The notes below the pieces were generated by a model. That model made no database searches, was not told the origin of the DNA, and was given only the letters and a program-made list of their open reading frames with translations. A stretch of DNA of 64,000 nucleotides from Cydia pomonella (taxonomy: Eukaryota > Arthropoda > Insecta > Lepidoptera > Tortricidae), in assembly GCF_033807575.1 (NCBI RefSeq), contig NC_084727.1, positions 1,550,001 to 1,614,000 of the forward strand. The letters run 5' to 3'. Made by a program: the position numbers and the translations under genes. Below are positions 43,901-54,668 of this stretch, piece after piece (within the stretch, counting starts at the first letter, position 1; the number at the start of each line of letters is the position of its first letter).

Positions 43901-44791
43901 CTAAATCCTATTGATAAAGGAAACCAACCATTTGAGACGATTCACGTCGATCATCTAGGTCCATTTTGCGAGTCAAGAGAGGGTAACACGTATCTTTTGT
44001 TAGCAGTTGATGGGTTTACTAAGTATGCTTGGTTACAGCCAGTACCAAATACAAAGGCAGAACACGTGTTATCCACTTTGGCATTACTTGAGAAAGTATT
44101 TGGTCGACCCATTCGTATAATAAGTGATCGAGGTAAATGTTTTGCCAGTCAACAAATGGCAAATTATTGCATCAGTCGACATATAAAACATGTTATGAAC
44201 GCTGTTGCTTGTCCCCGCGCGAATGGACAAGTTGAGCGCGTAAACAGAACTGTTTTACAGTCTCTCACTGCTTGTATTGGAGACAAGCACGATGCTTGGG
44301 AAGACTACGTGTCTCAGGTGCAACGTGGTATTAATTCAACGATTAATAATTCTACTAGGCAAAGTCCCGAAAGCTTAGTGTTTTCATTTAGGCCTAGATT
44401 TCCTCTCGAAGCCTCTTTTCCACAACAAGAGATTTCCAACGCTGAAAAGATTCGTAAAGTGGCTGACCGCTTACACTCGAATGCAGCTCACATGAAAACT
44501 CGCTACGATCGTAAACGAATTTCGGCTTTACAATTTAACATTAACGATTTAGTTCAAGTTGAACGTAGAATATTGAAAAAGGGTATAACTAGTGGAAAAT
44601 TAGTTGACAAGTATGCAGGTCCTTATAAGGTTACGAGGGTATATCCGAATGATCGATACGAGGTTGAATCGCTCAATTCTAGGGGACGTAAATATCGTAA
44701 TGTTATAGCGGCGGATAAAATGAAACCGTTTAGAATTCAAGAGAACTCAGATTTAGAAAGTGATACGGGCGATGATGAATCTGAAAATTAA
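40949..44791 (+). pseudogene. gypsy gag end and pol: knuckles, protease, RT, RNase H, integrase
   Basis: Resumes at codon 40949 (LDFYYKKLLL). Three CCHC knuckles follow (CYKCGIKGHFSSNC, CDRCSKYGHVNTDC, CTNCNKWGHVADNC). The retropepsin has VDFGSAINTI, with Phe where DSG or DTG is usual. Reverse transcriptase has VDYRHLNSITKKDRYPLP, STLDMCSGYHQL and AYLDDIMCYS. RNase H has VHTDASAIGLAGVL and YHSYELEALAVV. An HHCC zinc site (HDDNGHM...CISCQF), an integrase core (HVDHLGPF, IISDRGKCFAS, NGQVERVNRTVL) and a C-terminal GPY-like motif (KYAGPYKV) complete it to a stop at 44789-44791. Gag and Pol share one frame. The pol part has no damage that I can see; the copia insertion separates it from its start. 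Confidence 0.92.
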
Positions 44792-45615
44792 GTGATATTC
44801 TCTGTCAATAAATAAAAACAAAGAAATAAATATTATTATTTTTTGATTATCAAGTTCGTTGATCATTTTAATCTTCAAATAGAACGTATAAAACATTATT
44901 GTAATTCTTAGTTTAATTGTGATCATAAACTAATCTTAATCTATAATGTCTGTTATCTAGTTGTTTTGTCGATTATAATTTTAGTTGTCTTGGTATAAGA
45001 CTATTAAAAAGATTGTTGTTGGATATTAATAATATTGCCAAATTTAAACAGGTTTTGTTATTTAATCATTCATCCACGTAAAATAATAATACTTATAAAA
45101 CGGACCGGAGGTCATTGTCCACCACAAGGTTAGTAAAACGTTTTATTTTATTATTATTGAAAATTTTGGATTTTTACAATTTTGACTCCATAGTTCGGAG
45201 TATTGGTTCAATAGAGACTTCGGTCTCACAGTGGAATTACGTTGTTTACGTACTATCTCGTGTTCATTCTATAGGCTCAGGATCATCAGATAGATGGAGC
45301 CTATAGTCAGATTGGTTTGAGAACAAGAATACAAAGTATTTTCCGGCTAGATCTCGTAGGCTCAGAAGCATCAGATTGATGGAGCCTATGACCAGAGAGG
45401 TTAAGACCAGTCAGGTTTGAGATCATAGACGAGATTTTAAAAGTCCGCCTCGTGAGCGAGGTCAGTTAGACAACGTTCATGGCCAGACAGGCTAAGATCA
45501 GTCAGATTTGAGGCGGGCTGGATACTCTTCAATTGTTACGTTCCTCTGACCCTCACTATAGGAATTATATGAATTTCAGGTAATCCTGGGACGAATTACC
45601 ATCAGGATGGTCGAC
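44792..45615 (+). other. gypsy 3' internal non-coding region with twin hairpins
   Basis: No envelope-like frame. An AT-rich part (44792-45100) is followed by a segment with two similar stem-loops, ATAGGCTC/GAGCCTAT at 45271-45304 and TAGGCTC/GAGCCTA at 45357-45388. Both loops contain CATCAGAT. Repeats of GGTCAGTTAGAC/GATCAGTCAGATT type follow. The role is unknown. Confidence 0.55.
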
Positions 45616-45839
45616 TGTAGGAAGGTCAACTCCGGAGACTGTCGCCCCGCCAGCGCGGCTCCCCTTCCCCCCCAACGCCGCGCCCCACAGACGCCGCAGC
45701 GCAAGAGTCGACTCGTCCATTTGCCCCGCGGTCCGCCTCACGGCACGCACGTACCGTCGTCTAAGCCTCTGAGTTTACGATTACGCAAATAAATAATTTG
45801 AAGAGCAAGTTTTATCTCATTTCTGGACCCTTTCTAACA
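45616..45839 (+). repeat. gypsy 3' LTR
   Basis: 224 bp, matches 28767-28990 with two differences noticed. Confidence 0.88.
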
Positions 45840-45864
45840 GTACATAGTTTTTGAAGTCGGTGCC
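45840..45864. mobile_element. gypsy target duplication GTAC and right end of the split MITE
   Basis: GTAC at 45840-45843 is the right duplication. TAGTTTTTGAAGTCGGTGCC at 45845-45864 is the inverted terminus matching GGAACTGCCTTCAAAAACTA at 28603. Confidence 0.72.
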
Positions 45865-46015
45865 TTGAGAACAAAATTTTACACAATGAAGAACTCTGCG
45901 CTTACGTGCATAAAAAAGACATAGTTTAGGTACTCATTAATTTAGATATTGCACTACTACTATAAACACTCGTATTTTTTTTCTGTTTGGCAGCAAATAA
46001 TGTTTTTGTTGGTTT

Positions 46016-46190
46016 GGGACCGCCTTCAAAAAGAAGTAATTACCAGGATGGTTATTCATTTTCTTATTATTAGGTAGGTATTAATTACTTTTTGGCAGAA
46101 AATTGCTTTACGACGGGATAGAGACTGGACAAGGATAGGGGTGGGTACTTAATTATTTTGTACTTTTCAGTGGTTTAGTTTTTTGAAGGC
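46016..46190. mobile_element. second copy of the same MITE, inverted orientation
   Basis: Starts GGACCGCCTTCAAAAAG and ends GTTTTTTGAAGGC. Its reverse complement matches the split copy along its whole length (ATTAATACCT, CCACCCCTATCCTTGTCC). About 175 bp, no coding capacity. Confidence 0.72.
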
Positions 46191-46192
46191 AA

Positions 46193-46754
46193 AAAAGCGG
46201 CCATGTGCGAGTCGGACTCGCCCATGAAGGGTTCCGTACCATTTATGACGTATTAAAAAAACTACTAACTAGATCTGGTTCAAACCAATTTTCGGTGGAA
46301 GTTTGCATGGTAATGTATATCATATATTTTTTTTAGATTTTTCATTAGGTTATTTTAGAAGTTACAGGGGGGGGGGGGGGGGGGGGTGACACACATTTTT
46401 TCACTTTGGAAGTGTCTCGCGCAAACTATTCAGTTTAGAAAAAAAAAAAATTAGAAACCCAAATATCATTTTTGAAGACCTATCCATAGATACCCCACAC
46501 GTATGGGTTTGATGAAAAATGTTTTTTTGAGTTTCAGTTCTAAGTATGGGGAACCCCCAAAATTTATTGTTCTTTTTCTATTTTTGTGTAAACATCTTAA
46601 TGCGGTTTATAGAATACATCTACTTACCAAGTTTGAACAGTATAGCTCTTATAGTTTCGGAAAAAAGTGGCTGTGACATAATCGGACAGACAGACTGATA
46701 TGACGAATCTATATGGGTTCCGTTTTTTGCCATTTGGCTACGGAACCCTAAAAA
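46193..46754. repeat. dispersed repeat with GGGTTCCGTA...TACGGAACCCTAAAAA ends
   Basis: Begins GCGGCCATGTGCGAGTCGG then AGGGTTCCGTA and ends CTACGGAACCCTAAAAA. A related copy lies at about 61970-62669 with the same order of landmarks: the inverted AGGGTTCCGTA ends, a poly-G tract, GATACCCCACA and CGGACAGACAGA. Non-coding. I know this type from lepidopteran genomes but do not assign a class. Confidence 0.65.
46367..46386 (+). repeat. run of 20 G residues
   Basis: An uninterrupted G tract inside the dispersed repeat. The related copy has a shorter G tract at the same place (near 62296), so it is a family feature that varies in length and could form a quadruplex. Confidence 0.8.
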
Positions 46755-47040
46755 GATATGAAATTAAGTTATTTTGGTTTTGCTTTTTTTTTCAATTTTT
46801 TATTATCTTTTTTACTTCTTAGTGATAGGTACTTCAATTATTGGGCTAGTACCTACCTGCTAGTGTTGGCAATGGTAAACCTCATAAATAAGCGCGATGA
46901 TGACGTTTCGCTGCTAAATTATTTGCGTATTTCTGTTTTTTCAAACCATCCATGTATACTAAAACCTCCAGAATGTAACAAACATCTGAAAACCGCATCA
47001 AAATTGGTTCAGCAAAACGCGAGATAATCGTGGACAAACA
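46755..47040 (+). repeat. non-LTR-tail repeat, split by next LINE
   Basis: The segment CCGCATCAAAATTGGTTCAG followed by GCGAGATAATCGTGGACAAACATA is a widespread lepidopteran repeat end. Its expected continuation (ACATACATACATAC, then GGGTCAAACTGAGAACCTCC) is found at about 48316-48360 on the far side of the LINE. The LINE therefore inserted at ACATA. Confidence 0.5.
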
Positions 47041-48187
47041 TATATTCTATCTTGACTTCAGGAAAGCTTTTGATCAAGTTGATAATGATGTTTTACTTGG
47101 AAAGTTGTGTGCCATTGGTTTTTCGCCGCGATTGTTAAAATTGTTTGCCAGTTACATGAGCGGCAGGCAACAATTCGTAAAGCATGGTTGTTTTGTTTCA
47201 TCCACTTACTCTACACAATCCGGAGTTAGTCAAGGATCCATTCTTGGCCCTCTGCTATTTGGCATCATGATAAATGATCTCGAGGTAGTTCTGAAAGAGA
47301 ATACTAGGTGCCTTTTGTACGCAGATGACCTAAAACTCATGCTTGGTGTTAAACAAATGGCGGATTGTGAAGCGATGCAAAGAGACATCAATGAGGTTTT
47401 GCAATGGAGTGTTGCGAATAAACTGCATTTCAACGTCTCCAAATGTTGCGTTATGTCCTATACTCGCTCGCCAAAACCTTTAATTGCACAGTATGTCCTT
47501 GGTTCAGAAGTCATAGCTCGTGTAACAACTGTCAAAGACCTGGGTGTTACCTTCGACGCCTCTCTTACTTTTCATGACCACATAAAAGGATTAGCTGCCA
47601 ATTGTTATAAGCGACTTGGTTTCGTCATCAGGAATGTGCGCGATTTTAACGATCCCAGAGCCATCAAACTGCTCTACACGGCTCTTGTGAGGAGTAAGCT
47701 TGAGGCGGCAAGTATTGTTTGGAACCCAGCTGAAATCACATACGCCCTTCTCGTAGAAAAAGTGCAAAAAACATTTCTTAGGTTCTTGTATAAGAAGCTA
47801 TATACTTACTATCCATTCTTATATCCGACCAAGTACTTATTAGGATCATTAGGTTTTAATTCCCTTGCAGTCAGACGCAATTACAATCTCCTGGTGACAG
47901 CATGTGGAGTTTTACGTGGCGAGACAGACTGTCCTGAACTGGTAGGACGAACTGTTAGACTCACTATTCCATTTGTGCCCAAAAATCTCCTGCGACCGCG
48001 AAGTCACAAGCTTTTGGCCGTCCCAATTACACGCACTGTAGCACATAAAAACTCGCCTGCTGTGCGGGCTCTAAGGCTGCTGAACTCCCTTCTGTCATGG
48101 GCACCAGATTGTGATATGTTTGCAAGTCGATGGACGGCTGTGTATCAGATGTGTCTGCGGTATTGCGAGGTGATGGACGAAAGATGA
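47030..48187 (+). pseudogene. 5'-truncated LINE reverse transcriptase (Jockey/CR1-like), frame intact
   Basis: Opens without an ATG in the palm domain (FYLDFRKAFDQVDND). Then come GVSQGSILGPLLFGIMINDL, CLLYADDLKLML, the thumb (VANKLHFNVSKCCVMSY, VKDLGVTFDASLTFHDHI) and the C-terminal IKLLYTALVRSKLEAASIVW and VEKVQKTFLRFLYKKL. The stop is at 48185-48187. The 385 codons are undamaged. Endonuclease and fingers are missing, so it cannot act. A 3' UTR with AAAT repeats follows to about 48310. Confidence 0.9.
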
Positions 48188-48394
48188 TTGTGATCTGTTT
48201 TTCCTAGTATGTAATCCTATCATATAATCTGAATTGTACAGTGCTTTGGTCTCGACTGTAATGCTGTATATATATATTAAAATATTAAATAAATAAATAA
48301 ATAAATTATTAAATAAATACATACATACATACACACATACGGGTCAAACTGAGAACCTCCTTTTTTTGAAGGCTGTTAAAGAGGGAGTTTTATG
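48188..48394. other. LINE 3' UTR, AAAT tail and repeat flank
   Basis: Holds the TTAAATAAATAAATAAAT tail of the LINE, then CATACATACATAC and a GGGTCAAACTGAGAACC flank that ends in a TTTTTTTGAAGGC motif. No gene. Confidence 0.5.
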
Positions 48395-49084
48395 TTAAGA
48401 GGCCTTATTCCTACAGACGAGCGTATTTTGTAAAATGCTTCCTTTTTCATTCAAGATTACGACGTAACTATTAGTATTTATTCAAAAACTGATAACGTAC
48501 TTAAATAATCGTTTCCTAAACTAGGGGCTCCAATAGTTCAAATTTTAATTTTCTCTTTTAAACCTCTTTTTTAATGAGGTTTTTTGGGAGTCTTTTCCAA
48601 ATTTTGCAGTGAGATGTGGCGTTTCGGTTCTCAATTTTGCTATAAACAAGAATCATTTGGTACATGAATGACTACAATTTGATTCAACATATCTCGTACG
48701 AGGGGCTGGAATGATTAACAATCGAAGATTCATTTGAAAAAACTGATAAAATACCTTCCGAGTTTTCTTCATTTTTTTGGCGAAAACAGGGTTTTATTAT
48801 ATTTTATTTCCGCAAATTGTACGCATATTTTGCTTTAAAAATAATATTATAGCAAACTGTAACTTTATGTTAACCTATAAAAAAAAATCGTAACTATGGG
48901 ACCTACATTGCCGTAAATTTATATTTTTTTTAAATACGTATAAATCACGCAGCAGCGACGCCCCGCTCTCAGTCCGCGCGGAGCGCGCTTAGAGGACGGA
49001 CCTGTGCTCGATTGTCAGGCATTCGTTGCGATCGTAATCAGCTACGGAGTTCCGAGAAGTGCTATATACTGCGATTAGAAAATC
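48395..49084. repeat. 690-bp module, copy 1, starting TTAAGAG
   Basis: Begins TTAAGAGGCCTTATTCC and ends GCGATTAGAAAATC. It is followed without a gap by copy 2 at exactly 690 bases. It contains a GC-rich piece (CGGAGCGCGCTTAGAGGACG). No coding frame. Confidence 0.85.
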
Positions 49085-49774
49085 TTAAGAGTCCTTATTC
49101 CTACAGACGAGCGTATTTTGTAAAATGCTTCCTTTTTCATTCAAGATTACGACGTAACTATTAGTATTTATTCAAAAACTGGTAACGTACTTAAATAATC
49201 GTTTCCTAAACTAGCGGCTCCAACAGTTCAAATTTTCATTTTCTCTTTTAAACCTCTTTTTTAATGAGTTTTTTTGGGAGTCTTTTCCGAAATTTTGCAG
49301 TGAGATGTGGCGGTTCGGTTCTCAATTTTGCTGTAAACAAGAATCATTTGGTACATGAATGACTACAATTTGATTCAACATATCTCGTACTAGGGGCTGG
49401 AATGATTAACAATCGAAGATTCATTTGAAAAAACTGATAAAATACCTTCCGAGTTTTCTTCATTTTTTTGGCGAAAACAGGGTTTTAATATATTTTTTTT
49501 CCGCAAATTGTACGCATATTTTGCTTTAAAAATAATATTATAGCAAACTGTAACTTTATGTTAACCTATAAAAAAAATCATAACTATGGGACCTACATTG
49601 CCGTAAATTTATATTTTTTTTAAATACGTATAAATCACGCAGCAGCGACGCCCCGCTCTCAGTCCGCGCGGAGCGCGCTTAGAGGACGGACCTGTGCTCG
49701 ATTGTAAGGCATTCGTTGCGTTCGTAATCAGCTACGGAGTTCCGAGAAGTGCTATATACTGCGATTAGAAAATT
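49085..49774. repeat. 690-bp module, copy 2, starting TTAAGAG
   Basis: Begins TTAAGAGTCCTTATTCC and ends GCGATTAGAAAATT. It differs from copy 1 by scattered single-base changes and small indels. The next module again starts at TTAA (49775). Confidence 0.85.
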
Positions 49775-50099
49775 TTAATAAAAGTTCATTTTTTACACTA
49801 TGCTTAACAACAGAGTCGCTTATTGATGGATTTTCAGTGATCCTTTTTTTTATACTGCGTCGGTGGCAAACAAGCTTACGGTCCGCTTGATGGTAAGCAG
49901 TATCCGTAGCGTATGTACGCCTGCAACTCCAGAAGAGTTACATGCGCGTTGCCGACCCTAACCCCCTCCCACCCCTCGTTGAGCTCTGGCAACCTTACTC
50001 ACCGGCAGGAACACAACACTATGAGTAGGGTCTAGTGTTATTTGGCGGCGATTTTCTGAAAAACGCATTTTTACTTGAAATTACGTTAGGGTTTGCATT

Positions 50100-51290
50100 A
50101 TTATTTTTGACCCGGATGAAATCCAAGTTCTCATGATGGAGTCAGGAGTTGGTCACCAGAACTCCTAATCTACTTTATAATCCCATCGTGTTTGGGCTCA
50201 AAAGATTTGCCCTGACGAACACCATCGATCTAGATGAGGTCCAGGGTCTCATGATGGAGTCAGGAGTTGGTCACCAGGACTCTTAATCTACTTATCATAA
50301 CTCCATCGTGTTTGGGCTCAATAGATTTTCCCTGACGAGCACCATCAATCTAGATAAAGTCCAGGGTCTCATGATGGAGTAAGGAGTTGGTCACTAGAAC
50401 TCCTAATCTACTCATTATAATTCCATCGTGTTTGGGCTCAAAAGATTTGCCCTGACGAGCACCATAGATCTAGATGAGGTCCAGGGTCTCGTGATGGAGT
50501 CAGGAGTTGGTCACCAGAACTCCTAATCTACTCATCATAACCTCATCGTGTTTGGGCTCAATAGAGTTGCCCTAGCGAGCACCATCAATATAGATGAGGT
50601 CCAGGGTCTCATGATTGAGTCAGGAGTTGATCACTAGAACTCCTAATCTACTCATTATAATTCCATCGTGTTTGGGCTCAAAAGATTTGCCCTGACGAGC
50701 ACCATCGATCTAGATGAGGTCCGGGGTCTCATGCTGGACTCAGGAGTTGGTCACCAGAACTCCTAATCTACTCATCATAACTCCATCGTGTTTGGGCTCA
50801 AAAGATTTGCCCTGACGAACACCATCGACCTAGATGAGGTCCAGGGTCTCATGATGGAGTCAGGAGTTGGTCACCAGAACTCCTAAACTACTCATCATAA
50901 CCTATTCGTGTTTGGGCTCAATAGATTTGCCCTGACGAGCACCATCAATCTAGATAAAGTCCAGGGTCTCATGATGGAGTCAGGAGTTGGTCACTAGAAC
51001 TCCTAATCTACTTATTATAATTCCATCGTGTTTGGGCTCAAAAGATTTGCCCTGACGAGCACCATCGATCTAGATGAGGTCCGGGGTCTCATGCTGGAGT
51101 CAGGAGTTGGTCACCAGAACTCCTAATCTACTCATCATAACTCCATCGTATTTGGGCTCAAAAGATTTGCCCTGACGAACACCATCGACCTAGATGAGGT
51201 CCAGGGTCTCATGATGGAGTCAGGAGTTGGTCACCAGAACTCCTAATCTCCTGATTATAATTACATCGTGTTTGGGCTCAAAAGATTTCG
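50100..51290 (+). repeat. 120-bp satellite array, forward arm of unit 1
   Basis: About ten monomers of 120 bp (ATGATGGAGTCAGGAGTTGG ... ATCGTGTTTGGGCTCAA ... TCTAGATGAGGTCC). The landmark ACCATCGATC recurs at 50221, 50341, 50461 and so on. Monomers differ by a few bases. Confidence 0.92.
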
Positions 51291-51296
51291 ATAGAT

Positions 51297-52240
51297 CGAA
51301 GATAGGTCGATGGTGCTGGTCAGGGCAAATCTATGGAGCCCAAACACGATGGAATTATAATGAGTAGATTAGGAGTTCTAGTGACCGACTCCTCACTCCA
51401 TCAAGAGACCGCGGACTTCAACTAGATTGATGGTGCTTGTCGGGGTAAATCTATTGAGCCCAAACACGATGGATCTATAATGAGTAGATTAGGAGTTCTA
51501 GCACCAACTCCTGACTCCATCATGAGACCCTGGATCTCATCTAGATTGATGGTGCTCGTCAGGGCAACTCTATTGAGCCCAAACACGATGGAGTTATGAT
51601 GAGTAGATTAGGAATTATGGTGACCAACTCCTGACTCCATCATAAGACCCTGAACCTCATTTAGATCGATGGTACTCGTCAGGGCAAATCTATTGAGCCC
51701 AAACACGATGGAATTATAATGAGTACATTAGGAGTTCTGGTGACCAACACCTGACTCCATCATGAGACCCTGGACTTCATTTAGATCGATGGTACTCGTC
51801 AGGGTAAATCTATTGAGCCCAAACACGATGGAATTATAATTAGTAGATTAGGAGTTCTAGTGACCAACTCCTGACTCCAACATGAGACCCTGAACTTCAT
51901 CTAGATTGATGGTGCTCATCAGGGCAAATCTATTGAGCCCAAACACGATGGAGTTATGATGAGTAGATTAGGAGTTCTGGTGACCAACTCCTGACTCCGT
52001 CATGAGACCCTGGACCTCATCTAGATCGATGGTGCTCGTCAGGGCAAATCTTTTGAGCCCAAACACGATGGAATTATAATGAATAGATTAGGAGTTCAGA
52101 GGGCCTACCGCGAACCACGTTCGACGAGTTACCTCCCTATCACACTTACGTACGAATTTACAAGTGCGACAGAGAGGCAACACGTCGAACGTGGTTCGCG
52201 GTAGGCCTCCTGGTGACCAACTCCTGACTCTATCATGAGA
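51297..52240 (-). repeat. 120-bp satellite array, inverted arm of unit 1
   Basis: The same monomer in reverse complement, about seven copies, beginning just after a small palindromic centre (TTCGATAGATCGAAGAT). The two arms could pair over roughly 1 kb. Confidence 0.92.
52101..52208. mobile_element. ~107-bp hairpin MITE inside satellite
   Basis: A 25-base perfect inverted repeat starts GGCCTACCGCGAACCACG at 52102-52126 and is matched at 52183-52207. The inner part is also imperfectly self-complementary (CACTTACG and AAGTGCGA). It interrupts a satellite monomer within GAGTTC/TGGTGACC. No clear target duplication. Confidence 0.78.
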
Positions 52241-53097
52241 ACCTGGATGGACTTCATTCGGGTCAAAAATAATAATAAAAACCCTAACGTGATTTCAAAT
52301 AAAACTGAAACTCTATAGCACTAATGTGCGCAAACGATTGGCATCTTGACTAGGCAGCATGGGTGCGTAGCCACCATGCCAAACGTTTACGATACGACAA
52401 GGAAACACTATCTGTCTCTATCGCACTAATATACTTTATTTATACCTGCAGTCATTTACTAACTTTTTCATTTTCCATTGGTGTGAAAGAGACAGAATAA
52501 AGAGCAAGGGTTGTAGTACACTCTGTAGTCTGTACACTTAGTACTAGTGTACATAAAAAAAACTACTGTGCATATAAAATAAAATAAAGAGTGCCCATAT
52601 GATATCATATAACACTAAAATTAATGTTGCTTGAAATTATATTGAAAACTATCAAGATTATTCTAGTCAGCATTGAAACGCGCGTCGCGTTGCCGGCGCT
52701 CGCGTACCGAGCGCCAACGCCATCTATCGAGCGTTATTTCGTGAAATCGGAGAACGCTCCAAGGAATAAGGGCTCTTAATAAAAGTTCATTTTTTACAGT
52801 ATGCCTAACAGACTCGCTTATTGATGGATTTTCAGTGTTACTTTTTTTTTAATACTAAGTCGGTGGCAAACAAGCATACGGCCCGCATATGTACGCCTGC
52901 AACTCCAGAGGAGTTACATGCGCGTTGCCGACCCTAACCCCCTCCCGCCCCTCGTTGAGCTCTGGCAACCTTACTCACCGGCAGGAACACAACACTATGA
53001 GTAAGGTCTAGTGTTATTTGGCTGCGATTTTCTGAAAAACGCATTTTCACTTGAAATTACGTTAGGGTTTGCATTATTATTTTTGACCCGGATGAAG

Positions 53098-54660
53098 TCC
53101 AAGTTCTCATGATGGAGTCAGGAGTTGGTCACCAGAACTCCTAATCTACTAATTATAATCCCATCGTGTTTGGGCTCAAAAGATTTGCCCTGACGAACAC
53201 CATCGATCTAGATGAGGTCCAGGGTCTCATGATGGAGTCAGGAGTTGGTCACTAGAACTCCTAATCTACTCATTATAATTCCATCGTGTTTGGGCTCAAC
53301 AGAGTTGCCCTGATGAGCACCTTCAATCTAGATGAGGTCCATGGTCTCATGATGGAGTCAGGAGCTGGTCACCAGAACTCCTAATCTACTCATCATAACT
53401 CCATCGTGTTTGGGTTCAATAGAGTTGCCCTGACGAGCATCATCAATCTAGATAAAGTCCAGGGTCTCATGATGGAGTCAGGAGTTGGTCACTAGAACTC
53501 CTAATCTACTCATTATAATTCCAACGTGTTTGGGCTCAAAAGATTTGCCCTGATGAGCACCATCGATCTAGATGAGGTCCAGGGTCTCATGATGGAGTCA
53601 GGAGTTCGTGACCAGAACTCCTACTCTACTCATCATAACTCCATCGTGTTTGGGCTCAATAGAGTTGCCCTGACGAGCACCTTCAATCTAGATGAGGTCC
53701 AGGGTCTCATGATGGAGTCAGGAGCTGGTCACCAGAACTCCTAATCTACTCATCATAACTCCATCGTGTTTGGGTTCAATAGAGTTGCCCTGACGAGCAC
53801 CATCAATCTAGATGAGGTCCAGGGTCTCATGATGGAGTCAGGAGCTGGTCACCAGAACTCCTAATCTACTCATCATAACTCCATCGTGTTTGGGCTCAAT
53901 AGATTTGCCCTGATGAACACCATCGATCTAGATGAGGCCCAGGGTCTCATGATGGAGTCAGGAGTTGGTCACCAGAACTCCTAATCTACTCATCATAACC
54001 TCATCGTGTTCGGGCTCAATAGATTTGCCCTGACGAGCATCATCAATCTAGATAAAGTCCAGGGTCTCATGATGGAGTCAGGAGTTGGTCACTAGAACTC
54101 CTAATCTACTCATTATAATTCCAACGTGTTTGGGCACCAGAACTCCTAAACTACTTATCATAACCCCATCGTGTTTGGGCTCAATGGATTTGCCCTGACG
54201 AGCATCATCAATCTAGATAAAGTCAGGAGTTGGTCACTAGAACTCCTAATCTACTCATTATAATTCCAACGTGTTTGGGCTCAAAAGATTTGCCCTGACG
54301 AGCACCATCGATCTAGATGAGGTCCAGGGTCTCATGATGGAGTCAGGAGTTGGTCACCAGAACTCCTAATCTACTCATCATAACTCCATCGTGTTTGGGC
54401 TCAATAGATTTGCCCTGATGAACACCATCGATCTAGATGAGGTCCAGGGTCTCATGATGGAGTCAGGAGTTGGTCACCAGAACTCCTAAACTACTTATCA
54501 TAACCTCATCGTGTTTGGGCTCAATGGATTTGCCCTGACGAGCATCATCAATCTAGATAAAGTCAGGAGTTGGTCACTAGAACTCCTAATCTACTCATTA
54601 TAATTCCAACGTGTTTGGGCTCAAAAGATTTGCCCTGACGAGCACCATCGATCTAGATGA
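53098..54660 (+). repeat. 120-bp satellite array, forward arm of unit 2, left part
   Basis: About 13 monomers. Shortened monomers that lack the GTCCAGGGTCTCATGATGGA part (near 54220 and 54560) lie in a segment repeated at about 342 bases, a small higher-order repeat. Confidence 0.92.
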
Positions 54661-54668
54661 GGTCCAGG
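54661..54668. repeat. 8-bp target duplication GGTCCAGG, left
   Basis: Part of a satellite monomer. The same eight bases recur at 56988-56995. Confidence 0.85.

Larger units (their letters stand above)
28767..45839 (+). mobile_element. Ty3/gypsy element, split by a LINE and a copia element
   Basis: Two 224-bp LTRs (TGTAGGAAGG...TTTCTAACA) flanked by GTAC enclose gag-pol on the plus strand. Only two LTR differences were noticed (G/C near base 14 and G/A in CGCCCC(G/A)CAGACG). About 6.3 kb of this span is a LINE and 4.7 kb a copia element. By position the gag-pol frame stays open across both insertions when one copy of each duplication is removed. It was therefore intact when hit and is now inactivated by insertion rather than by point decay. 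The 3' side carries 824 bp without an envelope-like gene. Confidence 0.88.
49775..52775. mobile_element. foldback-like unit 1 with 120-bp satellite arms
   Basis: Starts TTAATAAAAGTTC and ends GGAATAAGGGCTC before the next TTAA. Inside are a GCCGACCCTAACCCCCTCC repeat piece and a flank with GTTAGGGTTTGC and GACCCGGATGAA. The satellite array inverts near 51296, and an inverted copy of that flank follows (TTCATTCGGGTC...CCCTAACGTGA). The right tail carries CAAACGATTGGCAT and a GC-rich end (TTGCCGGCGCTCGCGTACCG). Long inverted arms made of tandem repeats are the hallmark of foldback transposons. No transposase is present. The right end is the reverse complement of the TTAAGAGNCCTTATTCC start of the 690-bp module. 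Confidence 0.7.

Noticed and set aside
45565..45792. Frames of 61 codons on both strands in the gypsy 3' LTR
   Set aside because: Produced by the GC-rich LTR sequence. The same block occurs in the 5' LTR.
53526..53744. Protein of 72 residues read through two satellite monomers
   Set aside because: 120 is divisible by three, so chance open frames persist across monomers. Neighbouring monomers contain stops in the same phase.
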